From positions 1-5,593 of the forward strand of contig JALURH010000050.1 in assembly GCA_027017025.1 (NCBI GenBank): 5,593 bases of DNA, in the 5' to 3' direction. The position numbers and the translations under genes were made by a program. The stretch's first letter is position 1; every line of letters starts with the position of its first letter. The notes under the pieces are model-generated. The model was not told where the DNA came from and made no database searches. It saw only the letters and a program-made list of their open reading frames with translations. Shown piece by piece: positions 1 to 5,408 of this stretch. Source of the DNA: Thermofilaceae archaeon. GTDB taxonomy: Archaea; Thermoproteota; Thermoprotei; Thermofilales; Thermofilaceae.

Positions 1-998
1 TAGACATGTTCTTGTACAACGTGTTCATATATAGCTGACTCCAGGTATGGTACTCCTGACCACGCTGAAAATAGTCTAAGGAGTAAGGGGTCTCTGAAGA
101 AAAACTTTTTTTCACGCCTATACCGTATCCTTTTCCCCTGCTTTAGATAAGCTACTCCAAGCAGATAGAGATTTTGGAAAAACTCTAGGTAACTCTGTAC
201 TACCTTATATGAATAGCCCGATGTTTTGGAGGCTAAGGCCCTATAGCTTATCGCAGATGGTGTTGACGATATTAGGGCAGATATCACCTCTCTAGTTATC
301 TCTAAGCTACGTCCATGCCTTACTATCTCCCCAATATATGCCGAGAAGATATCTTCTACGGGTTGGCGGTTTATACTAGGAGGGAAGCCACCAGTTTCTA
401 GGTATTTTTCGAAAAGCTCCCTGATTTCTCGTGGATAGAGTTTTGGTCTACTAATTTTGTGTAGCTTTATGTATTCGGGGAAGCTCAGTGGCAAAACCTC
501 GATAGTTGTCCCATATCCTCTTCTCCCCGGAAAAAGCTCCACATCACGTTGTATTTTAAGAGCACTTGACCCAGTAATCGTTATAACAGTATTCTCCATC
601 AAACCTGCATCCATTAACGGCTTTACAGCTTTCCACCATTCTCTAAGCGTAGTAGCCTCGTCTAAAAACACGTATACTGTTTTATCTCCACCTACTTCCT
701 CTATATACTCGACTAAAGTTTCCGCTAAAAACGTATAGTTCGGGAAAATTTCACAGCTTACATATAATATCCTCTCAGGCTCGAGATATTTCAGAAGCTC
801 TCTTATGAAAAGTTTTACGCCTGTTGTTTTTCCAACTAGCCTTGGACCTAGTATAAAGTTAAGAGAAAACGGTTTTATCGAGAGCTTATTTATCCACTCA
901 GGTACCCACTTATAGTCTTGGGTCTCCCACCTTTTTACGTGCGGATCCTCTCTACCCTGCCACCATGGATTTAGTTTCTCTAGAAGACTTGAAGCCAT
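1..998 (-). CDS. AAA-family ATPase with DUF4143-like C-terminal region (3' end cut by window edge)
   Basis: The minus-strand frame stays open from the ATG at 998-996 to the window edge and gives 332 residues; the last two bases (TA) leave the next codon undecided. Visible in the translation are a Walker A motif GPRLVGKTTG at residues 51-60, a Walker B VYVFLDEA at 108-115 (D113, E114), a sensor-1-like ITGSS at 141-145, and the PGRRG (157-161)...LPLSFPEY (169-176) and GGFP (203-206) signatures typical of the archaeal/bacterial AAA_14 plus DUF4143 ATPases. Residues about 240-290 look like a winged-helix segment. Known relatives are about 380-450 residues, so roughly 50-100 residues are probably missing. 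Members are P-loop ATPases of unclear cellular role, often present in variable copy number in archaea. No membrane segment or signal peptide is visible. The start is supported by a TATA box about 26 bp upstream and no Shine-Dalgarno sequence, which suggests a leaderless mRNA. The promoter carries a palindrome reaching the start codon, so transcriptional repression, possibly autoregulation, is plausible. Confidence 0.9.
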   Translation of the reverse strand, partial: MASSLLEKLNPWWQGREDPHVKRWETQDYKWVPEWINKLSIKPFSLNFILGPRLVGKTTGVKLFIRELLKYLEPERILYVSCEIFPNYTFLAETLVEYIEEVGGDKTVYVFLDEATTLREWWKAVKPLMDAGLMENTVITITGSSALKIQRDVELFPGRRGYGTTIEVLPLSFPEYIKLHKISRPKLYPREIRELFEKYLETGGFPPSINRQPVEDIFSAYIGEIVRHGRSLEITREVISALISSTPSAISYRALASKTSGYSYKVVQSYLEFFQNLYLLGVAYLKQGKRIRYRREKKFFFRDPLLLRLFSAWSGVPYLESAIYEHVVQEHV

Positions 999-1018
999 TG
1001 AGAAATATAATTTCTCAA
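998..1018. promoter_or_regulatory. Perfect palindrome over the ATPase start, candidate operator
   Basis: TTGAGAAAT and ATTTCTCAA form perfect 9-bp arms (998-1006 and 1010-1018) around an ATA spacer. The element fills the gap between the TATA box (1019-1030) and the ATG (998-996), exactly where a bound repressor would block polymerase. The function is inferred from position and symmetry; the binding protein is not identified. As RNA it could also form a hairpin, but in a leaderless transcript most of it would not be transcribed, so a DNA site is the better reading. Confidence 0.5.
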
Positions 1019-1062
1019 CTATATATAAAGCTTAAGATATAATATTTCTCAACTATATATAA
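1010..1062. repeat. 19-bp direct repeat duplicating the TATA/half-site module
   Basis: ATTTCTCAACTATATATAA occurs identically at 1010-1028 and 1044-1062, with a 34-bp period. Each copy joins a TTTCTCA half-site to a TATA box. Because the core ATATATA is nearly symmetric, the outer copy could also drive the plus strand. This looks like a local promoter duplication, and the two copies may give alternative or divergent start sites. Confidence 0.6.
1019..1030 (-). promoter_or_regulatory. TATA box of the AAA ATPase gene
   Basis: On the minus strand this reads CTTTATATATAG, a strong archaeal TATA element. Its centre is about 26 bp from the ATG at 998, so transcription should begin at or next to the start codon, giving a leaderless mRNA. 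A near-identical TATA lies 34 bp further upstream at 1053-1062. Confidence 0.7.
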
Positions 1063-1073
1063 GTTGTGAGAAA
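1045..1073. promoter_or_regulatory. Second inverted pair of TTTCTCA/TGAGAAA half-sites
   Basis: TTTCTCA at 1045-1051 is mirrored by TGAGAAA at 1067-1073, with the outer TATA copy between them and a smaller AACT/AGTT symmetry inside (1051-1054 and 1062-1065). The centre is about 51 bp, or roughly five helical turns, from the centre of the palindrome at 998-1018, which would place both sites on the same DNA face. The operator role is inferred. Confidence 0.4.
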
Positions 1074-1109
1074 ATATCTAATGAAAATGGGTGAAAATAT
1101 ATCTATCAC

Positions 1110-1125
1110 TTGAGAGACCTCTCAA
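1110..1125. promoter_or_regulatory. 16-bp palindrome, possible outlying operator
   Basis: TTGAGAG-AC-CTCTCAA has perfect 7-bp arms and shares the TTGAGA...TCTCAA ends of the palindrome at 998-1018, though with a shorter spacer. It may be a variant binding site of the same regulator, or coincidence. Confidence 0.3.
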
Positions 1126-1322
1126 ACTTCCTAAACTCCCACTCAGAGAGTTATGTCCAGTCTCCAGCGAATGCAACACATAAAGCCTTAGACGATATAT
1201 TATTTATTCTACCGTTTGCCCTAACTTTGTTTTCGTGTATTAAGCTGTGTTGGGTTGTGTCTGGCGTGGCTGGGTATTATGGCTCTTTATCCCCTTTTCT
1301 CCCCCCGGGCTTGTGGGAGCTA

Positions 1323-1366
1323 TACTCTCTTCAGCGGGGAGTGATTTATTCTATATTCTTTCTAGC
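1323..1366 (+). terminator. Possible hairpin with T-rich tail on the plus strand
   Basis: ACTCTCT (1324-1330) and GGGGAGT (1336-1342) can pair as RNA over 7 bp, including two G-U pairs, around a 5-nt loop. A T-rich stretch follows to about 1366. It could be the 3' end of an unannotated RNA from the GC-richer patch just before it. Wobble pairs make the stem modest, and I see no defined promoter for such an RNA. Confidence 0.2.
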
Positions 1367-1585
1367 CTAACTCATCGAGCTCACCCACTACAACCCTAGT
1401 TACAAAACCCTATAGCATACACCCAATAACCCTAGAAACATAAAAAACACAAAATAATACAAAAAGACACAACCTAATATTACAGCCTGAAGAGGCTGAG
1501 AAAATTGGTGAGGAGGTCAAAAAAGGGATTTATGGGTAAATTATTTCTGCTCATTAGAGCTAGTGAAGGCTTAAAACATAGGCTT

Positions 1586-1599
1586 AATCTCGTGAGATT
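1586..1599 (-). terminator. Weak hairpin just past the MFS gene stop
   Basis: AATCTC and GAGATT flank two bases, beginning 6 bp beyond the stop codon of the MFS gene on the minus strand, with a TTTT shortly after. The loop is tight: a 5-bp stem with a 4-nt loop is realistic. Its position suits transcription termination, but crenarchaeal termination depends mainly on T-rich runs, so this is tentative. Confidence 0.25.
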
Positions 1600-1604
1600 C
1601 TAAA

Positions 1605-2771
1605 CTAACTCAAGTTTTCTCTATAAACGTTTCTTGAAGCTACAATTAGCACTGGTATCTGTGTTATTGTTAGCAAGGAGGCGGACAAGAACATTAAGGC
1701 GGGATTATATTCTAGTGCGAAGCCTGCGAGTGCAGGTGCTATTATCATTGATAGCTCGAAAGCAGCTCCCCTGCCACCATATATAGTTCCCAGCATTTTT
1801 CTTGGAATAATTCTTATCAGCAGGGCTTTGAAAATTATGTCATAACACATCCCTACTAGGTAGAGTATAAGGAGAACCGCTATGAACTCCGTAAAATTAA
1901 CGAAGGGTATGAATATGTAAAGCGAAGCCGTGATTATTTGAAGCAGAATGACTGTAGTTAATTGCCTTATTTTATCGCCTATATAGCCTATAACTGGTTT
2001 CAGAAAGAAGAGTAGTCTTCCAAGAGTATAGATAAATCCTACCTCCATAATGGAGACTTCATATCTCATCTTAATATATACTTGGAGAAGTGAGCCTACA
2101 GTAAAGGTCGCTAGTCCTGACATAAAGAAGTAAAGAAACCAAGATGAAAACACGTACCTCTTCTTCACAGTCACCTCCTCTCTAAAGTGTTTTTTGAAGG
2201 CTCCATGTCCCACCAGAGAGAGGGCTGGTAGCCCCGCTACTAGGAAAAAAGGTGCAGCAACTAGTATGGCTGTAGCACTCCCCCAACTCGAAGCAATGTA
2301 TCCTCCCGACATATAAGCTATGATACCACCTAGGCTTATGAAGAAACCATGCAACCCGAGAATTTTTGAAGCACTTTCTTCGGGAGCGTAATCGGCGAGA
2401 AGAGGTATTATCACTGTCGAGTACATTGAGGATACTACATTGAAGGCGGTTAGCGACGCTACTATGCCCACAGTATTCCGTGAAACTACAAGAGTCGCTA
2501 ATGCCGGGAAATGCACCACTAATATTGCTATGAAAAGCTTCCCCCTTGAAACTCTATCAAACATATATCCAGTTATAAGTGGTACAGCTGGCATAATGAT
2601 GTTCGAGAATGCTATAAGTGCACCTATTTCTCGTAATGAGTAACCTTTGTCTAGGAGGCAGAAGGGTATGAGTAAACTAGCCGTATCATATGCAAAAGCA
2701 TAAAGTGTAGATAAAGCATAGATAGAAGCCAGGTATTTATTGAAGAAAAACTTCCTGTACATGTTATTCAC
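1605..2771 (-). CDS. Major facilitator superfamily (MFS) transporter
   Basis: This is a 388-residue polytopic membrane protein with about twelve hydrophobic segments, near residues 14-37, 47-68, 79-97, 99-123, 136-160, 165-185, 209-231, 244-262, 272-292, 295-318, 330-352 and 356-378. A long basic loop (186-208) separates the two six-helix halves. The MFS motif A between helices 2 and 3 reads GYMFDRVSRGK (68-78), and a related GYIGDKIRQL (262-271) lies between helices 8 and 9, the usual internal duplication. Length and topology are complete for the superfamily. It would act in the cytoplasmic membrane as a secondary transporter. The substrate cannot be told from sequence, and both efflux and sugar or organic-acid uptake are possible. 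The longest frame begins with GTG at 2771-2769; an ATG at 2762-2760, three codons in, is equally plausible. The gene stands alone between two spacers of 350-600 bp, so it is probably its own transcript. Confidence 0.92.
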   Translation of the reverse strand: MNNMYRKFFFNKYLASIYALSTLYAFAYDTASLLIPFCLLDKGYSLREIGALIAFSNIIMPAVPLITGYMFDRVSRGKLFIAILVVHFPALATLVVSRNTVGIVASLTAFNVVSSMYSTVIIPLLADYAPEESASKILGLHGFFISLGGIIAYMSGGYIASSWGSATAILVAAPFFLVAGLPALSLVGHGAFKKHFREEVTVKKRYVFSSWFLYFFMSGLATFTVGSLLQVYIKMRYEVSIMEVGFIYTLGRLLFFLKPVIGYIGDKIRQLTTVILLQIITASLYIFIPFVNFTEFIAVLLILYLVGMCYDIIFKALLIRIIPRKMLGTIYGGRGAAFELSMIIAPALAGFALEYNPALMFLSASLLTITQIPVLIVASRNVYRENLS

Positions 2772-2780
2772 ACAATACTT

Positions 2781-2800
2781 TCTAAATAGTGTAGATAAAG
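2781..2800 (-). promoter_or_regulatory. Candidate TATA region of the MFS gene
   Basis: Two AT-rich elements fit. On the minus strand, CTTTATCTAC (2791-2800) is about 25 bp from the GTG at 2771, and ACTATTTAGA (2781-2790) is about 24 bp from the ATG at 2762. Each favours a different leaderless start, and no Shine-Dalgarno sequence precedes either, so the choice of start stays open. Confidence 0.45.
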
Positions 2801-3120
2801 AAATCCTCTGGGAAATAGTCTCCTAAAAGAATACATGCCCTGAATCTGTATCTATCTCGACATTTATTATGCAGATTACAGCTCATGCAACTCAACCTAT
2901 TCTCAATAAAAAATAGATATATTATTACTCCTCTTTTACGTCAATAAACCTATCTTTCTTAATATTCCCAGTTACGATTTTAGGTGTAAATACATACCTA
3001 TTGAAAATATAACTAGATTTCCTCAAATAACATTCGATTAAACATATATTGCCCTCACTCCCGTTTCTCCTCTAGTTATATTATATGGCGAAAATTCCTC
3101 AAAGGAGGTAGGGATCCTAG
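2801..3120. other. AT-rich intergenic spacer with no recognised gene
   Basis: This stretch separates the MFS gene from the YbjQ gene. All frames on both strands are closed at short intervals. I see no tRNA-like cloverleaf, no repeat array and no C/D-box pair. The MFS promoter lies at its left edge and a short hairpin at 3097-3108 near its right edge. The rest appears to be ordinary AT-rich filler. Confidence 0.5.
3097..3108 (-). terminator. Short hairpin past the YbjQ gene
   Basis: CCTC (3097-3100) and GAGG (3105-3108) form a 4-bp stem with a 4-nt loop, 13 bp beyond the stop codon on the minus strand, followed by AATTTT. Position and T-run suit a terminator, but the stem is short. The plus-strand GGAGGT here is not followed by a start codon and is not a ribosome binding site. 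Confidence 0.25.
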
Positions 3121-3453
3121 CTATTCTTTCTCGAGTTTTACCGCCGTACCTGTCGCGGTTACAACAATAAATCCCTCAAGTATTTCTGCTGTCTCGAAAT
3201 CTATACTTATCACCGCATCTGCCCCCATGCTCCTCGCTTGCTGGATAAGATCCGCAATAGCTTCTCCTCTAGCTTTACGCAACTCTTTCAGGTATGCTTC
3301 CCCCCTACCTCCAGCTAGAGCCTCTAAACCCGCTATTATCTTCCCTCCAAGCCCCCTAGTCCTAATACTCATCCCAAAAACTACTCCTAGTACCTGAGTG
3401 ACCCTATATCCTGGAACGTAGGGGGTTGTTGTTAATATAATTTCCTGGTACAT
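3121..3453 (-). CDS. YbjQ/UPF0145 family protein (DUF74)
   Basis: This 110-residue protein matches the small YbjQ family from end to end; E. coli YbjQ is about 107 residues. Visible family marks are an N-terminal LTTTPYVPGYRV (7-18), a GVVFG turn (23-27), the central AGGRGEAYLKELRKAR block (47-62) that is the strongest signature, GADAVISIDFE (77-87) at the end of the long helix, and a C-terminal GTAVKL (102-107). Family members are soluble cytoplasmic proteins that form ring-like oligomers, pentamers in solved structures as I recall. Their biochemical role is unknown, although a metal-related function has been suggested. There is no signal peptide or membrane helix. The gene begins 38 bp after the glycosidase stop, on the same strand, so read-through from that gene is possible, but a TATA-like palindrome within the gap suggests its own promoter. 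A functional link to sugar metabolism is not supported by sequence. Confidence 0.93.
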   Translation of the reverse strand: MYQEIILTTTPYVPGYRVTQVLGVVFGMSIRTRGLGGKIIAGLEALAGGRGEAYLKELRKARGEAIADLIQQARSMGADAVISIDFETAEILEGFIVVTATGTAVKLEKE

Positions 3454-3476
3454 AATAGTTACTGCAAAAACTTAGG

Positions 3477-3488
3477 TAAAATATTTTA
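3477..3488 (-). promoter_or_regulatory. TATA-like palindrome upstream of the YbjQ gene
   Basis: TAAAATATTTTA is a perfect 12-bp palindrome centred about 29 bp before the ATG at 3453, a distance suiting a transcript with almost no leader. No Shine-Dalgarno sequence is present. A TTTTT run at 3465-3469 (minus strand) lies between this box and the start and could end the upstream glycosidase transcript. Confidence 0.5.
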
Positions 3489-3491
3489 TGA

Positions 3492-5333
3492 CTATATCTC
3501 GAAGACAGATGCAGATTTAGGTGATAACAATACCTTGTTTCCCCTAACTTCGCTCCTACCCCAAATCTTCTCACCATATAAAGTTGTTTCAACATATTCG
3601 TAGGAGTGGTTAATTAAGAAAAGTATCTTGGGCTGATCCCTCTTCAGCCAATACTCTACCTGTACTACAGGTCTCCCAGGCTTATAGACAACTTTAATAC
3701 CGCTGATATCCGCTAGGTATTCATACAGCCTATAGGCGTTTAATTCACTCACACTACTTGATAGGTAGAGTTCAATCGGATAGCTGAGAAGAATAACCCT
3801 CCCCTCACCTCTCTTTGCTTCAAACATTATTTTCTCCTCACCAATCCTACATTTAGGTGATGCATCGACCTCAGCGAAGCCCGTTGTTCCAACATCGTTT
3901 CTCGCTACAGGAATCTTAATGTTATAGCCCCGTAAACCAATCTCCAAGGTTTCACATACCTTACCTCTCATCCCAGCTTTTAAGTCAGGTTTCACGCCGA
4001 AAAGCTCCTCCCATATGTGGCACGAAGATACATGTGGATGATTTAGATACCTAGCGTGGGAATAGTAAAGTGTAGCTCCTTCCTCAACATACCTCAAAAG
4101 TATACGCCACGTCCTTGTCTGAAGCCTAGGCACACTAGGTACAATGAATAACTTCCCCCTGGAGACATCTTCCTCCCTCGTAAACGTGACATTTAGGGAA
4201 GCCATCTTAGCCAAGGTATACGATTGTGCCAAGGCTTTGAAGAGATCCCATCTATTTTCGAAGGTAAATGGTAGATCCCCGTAGAGTGTTGCTGGTACAA
4301 CTATTTTAGCCTCCCTGTTAGGTAGAGTATATGACCTGAGGTCAAGTATATCTAGTAGCTCCCTAAACCTCTTTATAGCCTCTACAGCTTTCTTCGGTGA
4401 GCCATCACTCCTATATATGCCAAAAGCTAGTTCATGCGGCTCCCAGAGATAGGGTTGATCCTCCTCCCCAGGGAAATCAAATCCACACCATATAAATGCT
4501 CCGCTAGCACCTAGCGCTAAAGAACCTACGAGAACCACTTCTATGAAGCCAGCATGCGTCTCCTCGGTGAAGAGGTTTGTTGGAAAACCAAATTCTTCAA
4601 GCAATGTTGGCTTCCCCAGCGATAAACAGTACTCTATAATAGCCATGTAGGTTAATGTATGCCTAACTGGGTTATTATCGTATAAATAGATATGTGGAGA
4701 GAGGAAATCAACATATTTACCAACGATCTCTGGACGTACCGCCGGTTTATAGGGTACTGTACCGTCCCCCAACGAGATAACACGCCTACCATCTACCGAC
4801 TTAACTGTGTTAACAAGGTCTCTAAGCCATAGCTCGAATTCCACATTACCCGGAGGCACCCTAACATTTGTTATCTCGTTTGTGAGAATCCATCCAGCAA
4901 TTGCTGGATGATCCTTAAAGTTCCTGACAATAGTTGTGATAAATCTTCGTGTTCTCTCTAGAGCCTCTACGGTATAGATCTTGTTATCTGGATCCCAGGG
5001 GAAAGGCCAGTTTTTACCAGACATATGGCCAACTAGCAACGTGAGGAATACATTTATCCCATACCTATTTGCTTCGTCGAGGAAAAGTCTTAACCTATCT
5101 AAATATTCCCGCTTAACGGTTCCATCAGGTAACGCGAAATCCTCGGCTAGAATAAAGGCTCTAATAGAGTTCAAGCCAGCGTCTCTCAGCTTCTCCATAT
5201 CATCCCTTATGTTATCTATGTTCCATCGCCTCCACATAAGAATATTACCTTCCCTAGACCAGTAGTTAACACCTAGGAAAAATGTTCTCTTACCATTTAG
5301 CGTTAGATAAGTATTACCTGATATCTCGGTCAT
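3492..5333 (-). CDS. Clan GH-A glycoside hydrolase (GH5-like, mannosidase/mannanase type) with GH42-like C-terminal domains
   Basis: This is a 613-residue cytoplasmic enzyme with no signal peptide, predicted to hydrolyse beta-linked sugars with retention of configuration. Residues about 1-335 form a (beta/alpha)8 barrel: FLGVNYW (19-25), the conserved strand-2 arginine in NSIRAF (R58), the acid/base site GWILTNE (N152, E153), the strand-6 SPHIYLY (H214, Y216), the nucleophile site PTLLEEFGFP (E247 most likely, since it directly precedes FG; E246 is the alternative) and the strand-8 tryptophan in FIWCGFDF (W282). Residues about 340-545 resemble the Rossmann-like middle domain of GH42 beta-galactosidases, and about 546-613 a small beta-sandwich. 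The nearest group by memory is COG3934 (endo-1,4-beta-mannosidase-like); beta-mannosidase, beta-galactosidase or beta-glucosidase activity cannot be excluded. The start is set by a TATA box 25 bp upstream with no ribosome binding site. Transporter genes lie on both sides, which suits intracellular use of imported oligosaccharides. Confidence 0.9.
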   Translation of the reverse strand: MTEISGNTYLTLNGKRTFFLGVNYWSREGNILMWRRWNIDNIRDDMEKLRDAGLNSIRAFILAEDFALPDGTVKREYLDRLRLFLDEANRYGINVFLTLLVGHMSGKNWPFPWDPDNKIYTVEALERTRRFITTIVRNFKDHPAIAGWILTNEITNVRVPPGNVEFELWLRDLVNTVKSVDGRRVISLGDGTVPYKPAVRPEIVGKYVDFLSPHIYLYDNNPVRHTLTYMAIIEYCLSLGKPTLLEEFGFPTNLFTEETHAGFIEVVLVGSLALGASGAFIWCGFDFPGEEDQPYLWEPHELAFGIYRSDGSPKKAVEAIKRFRELLDILDLRSYTLPNREAKIVVPATLYGDLPFTFENRWDLFKALAQSYTLAKMASLNVTFTREEDVSRGKLFIVPSVPRLQTRTWRILLRYVEEGATLYYSHARYLNHPHVSSCHIWEELFGVKPDLKAGMRGKVCETLEIGLRGYNIKIPVARNDVGTTGFAEVDASPKCRIGEEKIMFEAKRGEGRVILLSYPIELYLSSSVSELNAYRLYEYLADISGIKVVYKPGRPVVQVEYWLKRDQPKILFLINHSYEYVETTLYGEKIWGRSEVRGNKVLLSPKSASVFEI

Positions 5334-5350
5334 TAATCATATTACTCTAC

Positions 5351-5364
5351 GAACATATATAGCC
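5351..5364 (-). promoter_or_regulatory. TATA box of the glycoside hydrolase gene
   Basis: The minus strand reads GGCTATATATGTTC, centred about 25 bp upstream of the ATG at 5333-5331. This predicts transcription from the A of the start codon or very close to it, i.e. a leaderless mRNA. It also shows that the glycosidase can be transcribed independently of the transporter gene ending at 5409. Confidence 0.7.
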
Positions 5365-5408
5365 TTACTCTACATAAAATAGGCTAATCGAGTACAGGAA
5401 AATATTGG

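Larger units (their letters stand above)
1126..1604. other. Gene-poor spacer, possibly decayed DNA
   Basis: I find no convincing gene on either strand here. A stretch of 86 codons opens on the plus strand from a TTG at 1110, but it has no promoter, no ribosome binding site and an unprotein-like composition. The part at about 1235-1345 is clearly richer in G+C than its flanks and contains pyrimidine runs. The part at about 1380-1480 is A-rich and low in complexity. Near 1470-1603 two short plus-strand stretches are protein-like: one ends PEEAEKIGEEVKKGIYG with its stop at 1537-1539, and an overlapping 23-codon frame runs from ATG 1532 to TAA 1603 behind a GAGGAGG at about 1511. They may be remains of a small gene broken by frameshift. 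Confidence 0.5.

Noticed and set aside
457..738. Plus-strand open frame of 93 codons
   Set aside because: It lies antisense inside the ATPase gene, whose minus-strand frame carries clear Walker motifs.
1010..1105. Possible CRISPR-like repeats
   Set aside because: There are only two 19-bp copies containing TATA boxes and only 15 bp between them, which is promoter duplication rather than a repeat-spacer array.
1158..1340. Origin-recognition-box-like G/C runs
   Set aside because: I could not match the known crenarchaeal ORB or mini-ORB patterns, and no Orc1/Cdc6 gene is nearby.
1110..1370. Plus-strand open frame of 86 codons starting at TTG
   Set aside because: It starts inside a palindrome, lacks promoter and ribosome binding site, and its W-, C- and P-rich composition matches no family I know; the patch is better explained as non-coding or decayed.
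2440..2643. Plus-strand open frame of 67 codons
   Set aside because: It is antisense to the MFS gene and has no features of its own.
2891..2906. CTCAA and TTCTCAA motifs resembling the operator half-site at 998-1125
   Set aside because: They are direct rather than inverted, not placed at a promoter, and short enough to occur by chance in AT-rich DNA.
3104..3109. GGAGGT on the plus strand as a ribosome binding site
   Set aside because: No start codon or open frame follows on that strand; the bases form one arm of a short hairpin past the YbjQ gene.
3404..3595. Minus-strand open frame of 63 codons bridging the glycosidase and YbjQ genes
   Set aside because: It overlaps both well-supported genes in another frame and shows no recognisable protein signature.
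4981..5265. Plus-strand open frame of 94 codons
   Set aside because: It is antisense to the barrel domain of the glycosidase, which is strongly supported.
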